64,000 nt of DNA from Mytilus trossulus. Its lineage: Eukaryota; Mollusca; Bivalvia; Mytilida; Mytilidae. A program made the position numbers and the translations under genes. Below are positions 37,201 through 48,495 of the stretch, one piece after another (position 1 is the first letter of the stretch; every line of letters starts with the position of its first letter). The DNA lies in assembly GCF_036588685.1 (NCBI RefSeq), contig NC_086382.1:61336987-61400986 (forward strand). The letters are read 5' to 3'. Below the pieces are notes generated by a model. It was not told where the DNA came from, ran no database searches, and saw only the letters and a list, made by a program, of their open reading frames with translations.

Positions 37201-38402
37201 AAGGTACAACCATCATCACAGAGCCTTGGCTCACTTTGAACAGCAAGCTATAAAGGGCCCCAAGAATTACTAGTGTAAAACCATTCAAACATGAAAAGCA
37301 ACCGTCTAATCTATATAAAAAAGAGAAACACATCACAAACAGGGTTGGCAAAGTATTACCCGCCCGGGTTTTCGCAGTATTTCCCACTGGGCTGGGCAAT
37401 ACTCATAAAACCCGGGTTTTTGCCAACCCTGATCACATATGAACTACAAAAACAGACGACAACTTCAAGCATGTTTAATTTGAACTAAACAACTGTATAA
37501 ATTAAGTAAATGTTGTATGATTGCAGATTAGACAACTATATAAATTAGGGGGTTTAATTATATAAGCAACTATAGGTCTACATATAATATATAGCCTAAA
37601 CAACATAAATTACTCACAGTAAACATAACTAAGATATCTGGTTTCAGTAAAATAGGGAAACATATGAATAAAAATGTCAATCAGACAGCCAACAAATGAT
37701 TCAAGTTAACCATAATTCTAATGCAATTATTTTGTAACAATTGTTCTGATTGGATGACAGCAAGCGTAAAATCCTCTATCTCTTTGTCTGTAACTAAGGA
37801 AGCCGACATTTTGAATTTCGGAATATATTGACATGTTATTTCTACAATAATAAACAAAAAACTCACTTGTTGCGCCTAAAAATCTTTCTATTAAATTTTA
37901 TTACATTCTGAAGCGGCACAAAAGCCAGAAAACGTCCGGTGTTTATGTTTGACGCCAAAAGCATACCTATGACCGTATGACGTCACCTAGTGTAGGGACT
38001 AAAGAAGATAACATCTTTTCGCGGAATTTTCTTTTATGAAAATTTTACACTGAAATAATGATAAAAATTTAACTATAAACTTGTTTTGCATTAGAATAGA
38101 GATAACTGTATTGTATTTGAAGATTTTCGGACGTCCATCGGTAGTTTTACTGTCGCAAATACCCGTTTACCTGTCTCCGCTCCTCGTCGCCAGGTAAACT
38201 AAATTTGCGACAGTAAAACTACCGATGGACGTCCTTAAAGCTTCAAATACAATACAGTTATCTCTTAATTGACTGCTTTGATTATACATTTGTATGATAT
38301 AACATTTAACATATTTTTTTATCCTTGCAGCAAGAATTTGAAAGAAAATGCAGAGCTGGAGAAATACCAGCAAAAGATAGGACATGGAAATATGTGTATT
38401 AA
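34281..38402 (+). CDS. NDUFB4: NADH dehydrogenase (ubiquinone) 1 beta subcomplex subunit 4, three exons
   Basis: Exons 34281-34439, 36859-37002 and 38331-38402 (TAA 38400-38402) join in phase 0 to 124 codons; the human subunit has 129. The product is an accessory subunit of the membrane arm of mitochondrial complex I. Visible features are a charged N-terminal part (AIRRRSEQRAALKAEWQRK), the family block HFRPTKKTGLVGG, one membrane segment (LFLGVIPAVLFSYVYYTR) and a basic C-terminus ending DRTWKYVY. The ATG at 34281 is the first in frame and gives the expected length. Splice sites are CCA-GTATGT, TTTCAG-TTT, AGG-GTATGT and CTTGCAG-CAA. Intron 1 contains a 924-bp MITE. Intron 2 contains an R3 repeat with a hAT MITE inside it, and a foldback element 66 bp before exon 3. 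Confidence 0.93.
35349..36272 (+). mobile_element. CAGGGGCGGATCCAGG-ended non-autonomous DNA transposon, copy 1
   Basis: The ends are CAGGGGCGGATCCAGG and, inverted, CAGGGGCGGATTTAGG. It is flanked by the 5-bp direct repeat TCGAA (35344-35348 and 36273-36277). It is almost identical along its length to 56326-57258. No transposase is encoded. End sequence and 5-bp duplication suit the hAT5-type group, though that assignment is tentative. It lies in NDUFB4 intron 1. Confidence 0.85.
37112..37465 (+). repeat. R3 SINE-like repeat interrupted by a hAT MITE
   Basis: R3 sequence (GAGTGCCAATGAGACAACTC onward) runs to 37339 and resumes at 37432 after a 92-bp insertion. It lies in NDUFB4 intron 2. Confidence 0.7.
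37340..37431. mobile_element. Miniature hAT element (92 bp), internally deleted relative of 18189-19176
   Basis: The ends are CAGGGTTGGCAAA and, inverted, CAGGGTTGGCAAA. The flanking 8-bp repeat is ATCACAAA/ATCACATA (one mismatch). The right half (TTTCCCACTGGGCTGGGCAA onward) matches the right end of the full copy. Confidence 0.85.
38098..38265. repeat. Foldback element next to NDUFB4 exon 3
   Basis: The arms start AGAGATAACTGTATTGTATT and pair along about 75 bp with the right half, including GACGTCC and GTAGTTTTACTGTCGC. The loop is short (TCTCCGCTCCTCGTCGC). It ends 66 bp before the last NDUFB4 exon. Confidence 0.75.
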
Positions 38403-39780
38403 TTTTGTAAATTTGGCAGTAAATATTCTACATTAGATTTTTGTTAATGACACTTCTTAAAGATGATTGTTTGTATGACATGTATGGAGCGAGATAAAAC
38501 TCTCAAAACAAGATGTGTTTTTCTTTGTTTTATTCTGCCTTATGTAAGTGGACTAGGTATCAATTGAGTATTGTTTATTTATTTTAGCGTAATTGTTAAG
38601 CTTATACAAGTTGACCAACCAGTTTATTGACATTTCACCAATAAAACCAGGTGTAAACAACTAACTATTTTCTATAAAAGGAAATGCCTGTACTAAGTCA
38701 AGAATATGACAGTTGTTTATCATTCGTTTGAAGTGCTTGAACTTTTGATTTTGTCATTTGATAAGGGAATTTTTTGTCTTGTATTTTCATTGAAGCTTGG
38801 CATTTTATTATTTTACCATTTACTAATTAATTGATGTTTGTGTTATTAAACCACCTCTTTGGCTACTAGAAATTGAAACTGTACAGTGTATTTTAAATCT
38901 ATCATATTACATTTTCCTGACTTTAACTACATATTACACATTAGGCTGTGTGGGATGAGTATTTATATTTTGGGTAAGGATTTCATCGAATGCAATAAAA
39001 ACCCTAAGGTACTGACTTGATCTCTACCTTTCATAGTTCATAGTTAGTTCTTTATCTTAAAGACTTGATACATATCTTGTCCTGAACATTTGCCACTGGA
39101 TGTTATGCAACCATCTATCAATCAATCAATCAATCATATTCAATCATGATCAGTAACATAGACAAGGTGTGATGTCTTGTTATCTTGTTTAAAGCTGGAT
39201 GAATTCATAAATGCAATAAGATCTAATATCTGGAACCTTATGTGAAAAAAATTGAAGGCAGAGAAACATAGGTCATTTGACTTCAGGTCAATGTCCATCT
39301 ACAGTTTACCATCACTGTAGTCCAACTGTCACAAACATGTGGAACTACCGCTCATCTTTTAATTACAAATTTGTGGGTTTATTTTTATACCCATTTTAAT
39401 CATATCTTTTATGGAAAGCCATGATGCTGATAAGTCAATCACTTGATTTATAGAAAATAAGAAGAATAAACTTGAGAAATTCTCAACCATTTGAAACCTG
39501 ATATGGCAAAAATACTAGTGTGTAATTCTCTCATAATGTTGAGACTGAAAATTCACAGCCAAACAATGTGGCCACAAGTTTTAAATTGCAGCATATTGAA
39601 AATATGAAAAAAATATTGGATGAAAACTGCTGATTCAAATGTGGAAGAAAGTTTACTTACATTTATAATAGTGTAATGACTGAGTTCTGTCTGATTTATA
39701 TTGGTCAAACAATATGGCATCAAATATTAGTAACAATTAAAATTGAGCTCAAATTGAGTTTTGCACTGATATAAAGCCAT
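38403..39780. other. Spacer downstream of NDUFB4
   Basis: It is AT-rich with a CAATCAATCAATCAATC microsatellite near 39120. Nothing coding was seen. Confidence 0.6.
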
Positions 39781-40049
39781 TCATTTGGAAAGTGGGTGTC
39801 CCAAATACGTATTTGATCAAGTTTCCCTTTTTTCCTGGTAATGAACAAAATTTTCACCCTATAAGAATGCTTACCCCTGAAATTCTTAACACTCCCCCTG
39901 TAGTTCTATTCCATCGCAATATTTTAGAGTCAATCCCTAGCCATACAGAACTGCTGAGGCAATGGGTTGGAAAGTCCCCAATACATATTTTATCAAATTT
40001 GACTTTTTATACAATCGCAAAATTTGAAAAAAATTTCGTCATATATTGC

Positions 40050-41600
40050 TATCACATCGGCGTCGTCGTCATCGTCCGAATACTTTTAGTTTTCGCACTC
40101 TAACTTTAGTAAAAGTGAATAGAAATCTATGAAATTTTAACACAAGGTTTATGACCACAAAAGGAAGGTTGGGATTGATTTTGGGAGTTTTGGTCCCAAC
40201 ATTTTAGGAATTAGGGGCCAAAAAGGGCCCAATTAAGCATTTTCTTGGTTTTCGCACTATAACTTTAGTTTAAGTGAATAGAAATCTATGAAATTTTGAC
40301 ACAAGGTTTATGACCACAAAAGAAAGGTTAGGATTGATTTTGGGAGTTTTGGTTCCAACAGTTTAGGAATTAGGGGCCCAAATAAGCATTATTCTTGGTT
40401 TTTGCACAATAACTTTAGTTTAAGTAAATTGAAATCAATGAAATTTAAACACAATGTTTATGACCACAAAAGGAAGGTTGGTATTGATTTTGGGAGTTTA
40501 GGTCCCAACAGTTTAGGAATTAGGGGCCAAAAAGGGACCTAAATAAGCATTTTTCTTGGTTTTCGCACCATAACTTTAGTATAAGTAAATAGAAATCTAT
40601 GAAATTTTAACACAAGGTTTATGACCATAAAAGGAAGGTTGGTATTAATTTTGGGAGTTTTGGTCCCAACAGTTGAGGAATAAATGGCCCAAAGGGTCCA
40701 AAATTAAACTTTGATTTCATCAAAAATTGAATAATTGGGGTTCTTTGATATGCTGAATCTAACTCTGTATGTAGATTCTTAATTTTTGGTCCCGTTTTCA
40801 AATTGGTCTACATTAAGGTCCAAAGGGTCCAAAATTAAACTTAGTTTGATTTTGACAAAAAATGAATCGGTCGGGTTCTTTGATATGCTGAATCTAAAAA
40901 TGTACTTAGATTTTTGATTATTGGCCCAGTTTTCAAGTTGGTCCAAATTGTGGTCCAAAATTAAACTTTGTTTGATTTCATCAAAAATTGAATAAATGGG
41001 GTTCTTTGATATGCTGAATCCAAACATGTACTTAGATTTTTGATTATGGGCCCAGTTTTCAAGTTGGTCCAAATCAGGATCTAAAATATTATATTAAGTA
41101 TTGTGCAATAGCAAGAAATTTTCAATTGCACAGTACTCAGCAATTACAAGAAATCTTCAATTGCACAGTATTTTGCAATAGCAAGAAATCTTCAATTGCT
41201 CAATATTGCGCAATAGCAAGAAATCTTCAATTGCACAGTATTGTGCAATAGCAAGTATTTTCAATTGCACAGTATTGCGCAATAGCAAGAAATATCTAAT
41301 TGCACAATATTGTGCAATAGCAAGAAATTTCAATTGGAGTTATCTTTCTTTGTCCAGAATAGTAGTTGAATCAACTTAAATCAATGTTTTATACAATATA
41401 CAATGTATATTCACTTTTACTACCAACTGATAAATTAATGAAATTAATAAATTTCTTGAATAAAAATATTTTTTCAAACCTTTTTTTGAGAGGATTAATA
41501 TTCAACAGCATAGTGAATTGCTCAAAGGCAAAACACAAATTTTAAGTTCATTAGACCACATTCATTCTGTGTCAGAAACCTATGCTGTGTCAACTATTTA
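40050..41600. mobile_element. Composite repeat inserted in the satellite, with three internal tandem arrays
   Basis: From left to right: a (GTC)n-like tract near 40060; four units of about 156 bp (marker ATAACTTTAGT(T/A)(T/A)AAGT near 40094, 40252, 40403, 40562); three units of about 130 bp (marker TTTGATATGCTGAATC near 40744, 40879, 41006); and about seven units of 34 bp (marker GCAATAGCAAGAAAT, 41095-41340). No coding capacity is visible. The outer limits are approximate. Confidence 0.6.
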
Positions 41601-41881
41601 ATCACAATCCAAATTTAGAGCTTTATCCAGCTTGAATGTTGTGTCCATACTTGCCCCAACCGTTTAGGTTCAACCTCTGCGGTCGTATAAAGCTGCGCCC
41701 TGCAGAGCATCTGGTTTATGATGCTATGGACGAAATTTTTGACCTTTAACAATACTCAAACCAGAACTTCTTTACCCTAACATTGTAGTACTTACCAATA
41801 GCTGTTCACTAGGGCCGTGTCTATAATCCCTTGCTATTAAGAACACAAAGACAATGGGTCGGAAACTTGGTGTCCCAATAA

Positions 41882-43112
41882 AATTGAGAATGAAAATGGG
41901 GAATGTGTCAAAGAGACAACAACCCGACCAAATAAAACTAGAGGCTCTAAAGAGCCTGTATCGCCCACCTTGGTATATGTGAATATTCAACAAAGGACAC
42001 AGATGGATTCGTGACAAAATTGTGTTTTGGTGATGGTGATGTGTTTGTAGATCTAACTTTACTGAACATTCTTGCTGCGTACATATATCCCCATCTATAA
42101 TGATTGGCCCAGTAGTTTCAGTTGAAAGTGTTAGTAAAAATTTACAAATTTTATGAAAATTGTTAAAAATTGACTATCAATTCGTCTGAAATTTTCAGGG
42201 CAGATAGATCTTGACCTGATAAACAATTTTACTCCATGCCAGTTTTGCTCTTAATGCTTTTGTTTTTGAGTCATAAGCCAAAAACTGCATTTTACCCCTA
42301 TGTTCTATTTTTAGCCATGGTGGCCATCTTGGTTGGTTGACCGGGTCACCTGACACAATTTTAAAAATAGATACCCCAATGATGATTGTGGCCAAATTTG
42401 GTTTAATTTGGCCCAGTAGTTTCAGAGGAGAAGATTTTTGTAAAAGATTACTAAGATTTATGAAAAATGGTTGAAAATTGACTATAAAGGGCAATAACTC
42501 CTAAAGGGGTCATTTGACCATTTCGGTCATGTTGACTTATTTGTAAATCTTATTTTGCTGAACATTATTGCTGTTTACAGTTTATCTCTATCTATAATAT
42601 TATTCAAGATAATAACCAAAAACAGCAAAATTTCCTTAAAATGACCAATTAAGGGGTAGCAACCCAACAACAAGTTGTTCGATTCATCTGAAATTTTCAG
42701 GGCAGATAGATCTTGACCTGATAAACAATTTTACCCAGTCAGAATTGCTCTAAATGCTTTGTTTTTTGAGTTATAAGCCAAAAACTGAATTTTACCCCTA
42801 TGTTCTATTTTTAGCCATGGCGGCCATCTTGGTTGGTTGGCCGGGTCACCGGACACAATTTTTAAACTAGATACCCCAATGATGATTGTGGCCAAGTTTG
42901 GTTTAATTTGGCCTGGTAGTTTCAGAGGAGAAGATTTTTGTAAAAGTTAACGCCGGACGCAGGACGACGACGACGGACGCCGGACGCAAAGTGATGAGAA
43001 AAGCTCACTTGGCCCTTTGGGCCAGGTGAGCTAAAAACAACAGCAGAAGGTCACCAACAGGTCTTCAATGTAGCGAGAAATTCCCGCACCCGGAGGTGTC
43101 CTTCAGCTGCAT
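41882..43112 (+). repeat. R2 repeat split by R1, inside the satellite
   Basis: R2 head (AATGTGTCAAAGAGACAACA) is at 41882-41937. The sequence continues as CAGCAGAAGGTCACCAACAG after 43033, as in the uninterrupted copies at 46234 and 62080. Confidence 0.7.
41939..43032 (-). mobile_element. Hairpin-ended repeat element (R1), copy 4
   Basis: It begins GAGGCTCTAAAGAGCCT and ends in AGCTCACTTGGCCC/GGGCCAGGTGAGCT after a (GACGACG)-type tract. The first internal unit is shortened. It is inserted in R2. Confidence 0.75.
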
Positions 43113-46100
43113 ATTTTATCGAAATTTGGCTTTAATTTAATGTTGCAGACTATAACTCTGCCTTTAAGAATGCTTACCCAAGACATTCTTCACCGTCCTC
43201 CCACTTTATAGATATAGGAAGATGTGGTGTGAGTGCCAATGAGACAACTCTCCATCCAAATAACAATTTAAAAATTAAACCATTATAGGTTAAAGTACGA
43301 CCTATTTTTAAAGTCTGATAATCTCTAGCCATAGAGAACTAATCTCTAGCCATACAGAACTGCTGACACGATGGTTTGGATAGTACCCAGTGCATATTTT
43401 ATCAAATTGACATTTTGTTTTTTTATTCTGAACAAGATTTTCTACCTTTATGAATGCTTACAATAGAATGTTTTACCCTTACAATGTAAAACTTTTCAAT
43501 AGCTGTTCATTATGACATGTCTTTAATCTCTAGCCATAAAGAACAACGGTGAACCGAGACAATGGGTCGTGAAGTGGGAATCCCAATGTGTGTTTTATCG
43601 AATTTGGATTTATTTCGGACGAAATTTTCAGCCTTTAAGAATGTTTATCCGAGAATTTTTTTACACTCACGATGTGGTTCGATCCAATAGCTATTAAGTA
43701 GGACAGCATCTATAATCATTAGCCAGAAAGATCAACTGAGACAATTGGTCGGAAAGTTGGTATCTTCAATGTGTATTTTATCGAATTTGGCTTTATTTCC
43801 AAGTTTCGGACGAACTTTTCGGCATTTAAGAATGTTTTAAGCTTACCCAAGAAATTCGTTACTATCCCGCTGTAGTACTATCCAATACTTGTTGATTTTA
43901 GCAGAGCTCATACTCCCTAGCCATACAGAACTGCCGAGGCAGTGGGTTGGAAAGTGCCCAATGCGTATTTTATCAAATTTGACTTTTTTCCCGCATTACG
44001 CCAAATTAATACGGACGAAAATTTCGGCACTGAAGAATGCTTACCTCAGAAAGTATTTAGCCTTGCGTTGTATTAATAGTTGTATTAACATAGCTGTTCA
44101 TTGGGGCAGGTCTATAATATCCAGCCATAAAAAACCGAGACAATGGGTCGAAAAGTGGGTGTCCCAATGCTTTTTTATTATCGAATTTGGCTTTATTTCT
44201 GTATTGCGGACGAAATATTTATCCTCTAAGAATATTTATCCAAGAAATTCATTACTTTCACATTGTAGTATTGTCCAATAGCGAATTATTAGGACAGAGT
44301 CTATAATGATAAATCCCTAGCTATAAAAGAACAACCGTAGACAATGGGTCGGAAAGTGGGTGTCCCTAATGCGTATTTTATCAAATTTGACTTTTTTTCG
44401 TGAAACGGACGATGCCTTTATGAATGCTTACCCCAGAGATTATTGACCATCCCGCTGTAGTATTTTGCAATAGCTATTAATTTAAAAGCAGTTTATAAAT
44501 CAGAACTTCCGAGGAAATGGATCGGAAAGTGCCCGATAAGTATTTGACAAATTTGACTTTTTACGGCACAATGTATTACGGACGAAATTGGCGACCTTTT
44601 AGAATGCTAATCCCAGAATTTATTTAAACTTACGTTACAGTACTAATCAACCGCTATTCATAAGGGCGGCGTCTATAATTCCTCGCCAAAATGAACAACC
44701 GAGACAATGTCACTTTTGTGTCGGAAAGAAGGTATCCCCCGGCGTAATTTATCGAATTTGGCTTTATTTCCGTGTTGCGAACGAAATTTTCATCCCTTAA
44801 GAATGCTTATCAAAGAAATTCTTTACCCTCACGTTGTAGTACTATCTAATAGCTATATATAAAGGCAGCGTCTATAATCCCTAGACATGAAAGAACAACC
44901 GAGACAATGAGTCGGAAAGTGGGTATCTCCAATGCGTATTTTATCAAATTTGGCTTTATTTCCATGTTTCGAACGACATTTCGGCCTTAAAGATTGATTA
45001 CACCAGAATCCACAGCTGTAGAACTATATCAAACAGCTATTTGTTAGAGATTAGTATATAATCTCTAGTATACATAAATTCCGAGGCAATTGGTTGGAAA
45101 GTGCCCAATGCGTATTTTATTAAATTTGACTCTTTTTCATGTTACGGACGACTTCTCAGTTGGCTTTTAAGAATGCTTTTACCAGAAATTATTTAACCGA
45201 GAAAATGGGTCGGATAGTGGGTGTCCCCAGTGCGTATTTTATCGAATATGGCATTACATGTTTCCATGTTCATGTCGGACGAAAGTTTCGGCCTGTAAGA
45301 ATGCTTACAACAGAGATTCTCCACCTCCCCGCTGTAATACAATGTACTATCCAATAGCTATTTATTAGGTCAGCGTCGAATCTGGCTTTATTTTCATGTT
45401 TCGGATAAATTTTTCGGCATTTAAAAATGCTTACCTAAGAAATTCATTAACCTCCCGCTGTAGTACTTTCCAGTAGCTATTTCTTTAGCAGAGCTTATAA
45501 TCCCTATCCGTACAGAACTGTAGAGGCAGTAGGTTGGAAAGTGCCCAATGAGTATTTTATAAATTTGGCTTTATTTCCGTGTTACGGACGAAATTTTCTG
45601 CCTTTAAGAATGTTTGTCCCAGAAATTATCACTCTCACGTTTTAGTCCTATTCAATAGCTACTACTTATAGCTGAGTTTTTTTTTTATCCCTTTCCATAC
45701 AAAACTGCCGCGGAAATGTGTGAAAAGTGCCAACAATTACGTATTTTATCTCAGTTTGGCTTTATTTTCGTGTTATGAACGAAATTTTTGCTTTTAAGGA
45801 ATGCTTACCCCGTGGACTTATTGTGATTTTGAGATGGTAACAGCAATACAGCGATGGAGTCCTTTGCTTTTGTTTTATCGTACGCATTGCCAGTTGTGAT
45901 TTTGTGTCAAGAATTGATACACCATATATGTCATGGCAGTGGCGGATATACCGCCCCCCCCCCCCCCAGGTTCAGGTCACAAAAAAAAAATCTAACATAA
46001 TTGTATTGCTACTGAAACTTCTTATTTAGTGCGGAAATTGTCACAGCTTGATTAGACTTATTAAACTGGCCGTTAATTTTTAAAATACCAGCGTCCACAT

Positions 46101-46233
46101 GCGTGATTTATGACAACTTATCGGTGGGTGTGTAAATATTGACACCTGTGTGTAATTTCTCTATGCAAAAGCTTTTATGTAAAATACATTTACATGTTGA
46201 TTGGAATAGTACAAATTTGCATGGGTTTATGAT

Positions 46234-46870
46234 ACAATAAAATTGAGAATGGAAATGGGGAATGTGTCAAAGAGACAACAACCCGACAAAATAAAAAAAC
46301 AACAATAGAAGGTCACCAACAGGTCTTCAATGTAGCGAGAAATTACCGCACCCGGAGGCGTCCTTCAGCTGGCCCCTAAACAAATATATACTAGTTCAGT
46401 GATAATGAACGCCATACTAATTTCCAAATTGAACACAAGAAACTAAAATTAAAATAATACAAGACTAACAAAGGCCAGAGGCTCCTGACTTAAAACAGGC
46501 GCAAAAATGCGGCGGGGTTAAACATGTTTGTGAGATCTCAACCCTCCCCCTATACCTCTAACCAATGTAGAAAAGTAAACGCATAACAATACGCACATTA
46601 AAATTCAGTTCAAAAAGAAGTCCGAGTCTGATGTCAGAAGATGCAACCAAAGAAAATAAACAAAATGACAATAATACATAAATAACAACAGACTACTAGA
46701 GGTTAATTGACATGCCAGCTCCAGACTTCAATTAAACTGACTGAAAGATTATGATTTCATCATATGAACATCAGGCACAATCCTTCCCGTAAGGGGTTTA
46801 GTATCATACCATCATAACATATATGAGAAGAACATAACCCGTGTCATGCCAACAACTGTTTTTAGAATAA
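46234..46870 (+). repeat. R2 repeat, long copy
   Basis: It starts with GAGAATGGAAATGGGGAATG and extends further than the other copies, running directly into the 3' side of the RT-like frame on the opposite strand. This suggests that R2 is the 3' end of that retroelement and the short copies are 3' fragments. Confidence 0.55.
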
Positions 46871-46876
46871 ATGTGT

Positions 46877-47512
46877 TTAGTTCCGACGCAAAGACCTTAT
46901 CAGTAACTCAATATTAACGCCAAAATATGCAATCTTTAATGACTTGACAACAGTATCGTAATTATATCCCTTCTTAATAAGTCGATTCAAAGGTTTTGTA
47001 AGTTTCTGAGGTGAATACTGACACCTTTGTGCTTTATAAAGAATATTTCCATAAAAAATTGGATGTGAAATACCTGAACGTATAAGAAGTCTGCATGTTG
47101 AGCTATATTTACGAATGTTGTCTTTATACCGATGATAAAATTTAGTAAATGTTTTGACTAGTTTGTGATATCGAAAACCCTGGTGTAATAATTTTTCAGT
47201 AATACATAAATTTCTCTCGTTAAAATCTAAAACATTGTTACATACACGAGCGAATCGTACAAGTTGAGATATATAAACACCGTAATATGGTGACAAGGGA
47301 ACGTCACCATCTAAAAACGGATAATTAAAGATAGGAAATGAAAAATCATCCCTTTTATCATCAATTTTAGTATTCAGCTTTCCGTTAGTGATATAGATAT
47401 CAAGATCGAGGAAAGGGCGGTGGTCATTGTTAGTATTAGCTTTATTTAAAGTAAGTTCAGCAGGATAAATTTCATTAATATACATACTGAAGTCGTCATT
47501 ATTGAGAGCCAA
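46877..47512 (-). pseudogene. C-terminal fragment of a reverse transcriptase
   Basis: An open frame of about 211 codons carries the block FLDLDIYITNGKLNTKI, then DKRDDFSFPI, YGVYISQLVRFARVCNN and LLHQGFRYHKL, ending LIRSLRRN. It resembles the thumb and downstream region of retroelement reverse transcriptases. The palm with the YxDD motif is absent, so this is a 5'-truncated copy. The frame stays open a little upstream of the first start-like codon (FILNRYFGIL). Whether it belongs to a Penelope-like or a non-LTR clade I cannot tell. R2 repeat sequence follows on its 3' side. Confidence 0.6.
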
Positions 47513-48495
47513 AATACCAAAATACCGATTAAGAATGAAACTTCTGATCTGTGTATTTGAAGAATAGGTATAAATATATGTTTAATGTCGATAATGTTGG
47601 TTTACATCTATTTTTGGGTTTCTCTTCATTTTAAAATACAGAACTCATAATAACAATAATTTCCTATAAATGTACATTTTTTTTCAAAACTGTCTTTAAG
47701 TGAACTTATTCAGCAAAAAATATAACTATTTATTTTTAAATTTGATAACTTACAAGAGATGTTTTTTAAACGGAATGTCATATTCCATTCCCCTCTTATT
47801 TTCAAGGGAAATCAACAGTTTGTGCTACTCCCCCTTCCCCTAATGCTTTCCTCGGTCCAGGAAAATGAATTGACATCTCTTAATAAATAATCATTAATAA
47901 AATGCTATTTGATTTTGTAAAAGAATCTAGGACTTATATACATTTCTCTAAAATTCCAAGCATGCAGTTATATTTGGTTTTATTTTTCTTGTTTCCATTA
48001 CCGTGTACATGTATGAGGCTATGCAAAAGCCTCCATTTATAAGGATATGAAGGTGTTTTACAGATATTTGATTAATGTGCAAAAAAGTTAGTCTGGACGC
48101 GATTCCTACAAATATAGATAAAAGAATATAGAGGTGATGAAATATAAAGAAAATATTGATTGATTGTTGCAAGAATGTTAAACATCCAGTGGAAAATATT
48201 TAATGATGCATATTTAGGTCGAATACAATAAAGATCAATTGGCAATAAAGTATACATGTAAAAAAAAATTAAAACAGAAATTATTATGATATGATGATCT
48301 GACCCCCCCCCCCCCAACAAAAAAACCCACAACAACAAAACAACAAACCGAACAAACAAACAAACAAACCAAACAAACCAAAAACAAACCTAACAACCAC
48401 TCACATTCGCATATATATACATTGTATTTCTAAAAAAAAAATGGTTCATGGTGCCCCCCCCCTCCCGACATCGACGTCATCGATCCGCCCCTGGT

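Larger units (their letters stand above)
39780..45830. repeat. Diverged satellite array, monomer about 190 bp, interrupted by insertions
   Basis: The recurring block TGGGT(C/T)GGAAAGTG, followed by CGTATTTTATC(A/G)AATTTG, then GGACGAAATTTTC, AAGAATGCTTAC and CCCTAGCCATA, appears near 39787, 39969, 41861, 43375, 43566, 43748, 43945, 44147, 44347, 44520, 44718, 44910, 45090, 45209, 45533 and 45718. Typical spacing is 180-200 bp. Non-satellite inserts occupy about 40050-41600 and 41882-43112, with an R3 fragment at 43206-43320. Confidence 0.75.
45936..48494. mobile_element. 2.6-kb element with CAG(T/G)GGCGG ends, containing R2 and an RT remnant
   Basis: The left end is CAGTGGCGGATATACCGCC and the right end, inverted, CAGGGGCGGATCGATG. 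The 5-bp repeat TCATG lies outside both (45931-45935 and 48495-48499), placing one extra G at each end. Long C runs lie just inside both ends. The interior includes the R2 repeat from 46234 with its minus-strand RT fragment, probably nested. A CAAACAAA-rich tract occurs near 48350. Confidence 0.55.

Noticed and set aside
39120-39136. CRISPR-like or regulatory CAATCAATC tract
   Set aside because: It is a simple tetranucleotide microsatellite in a eukaryotic spacer.
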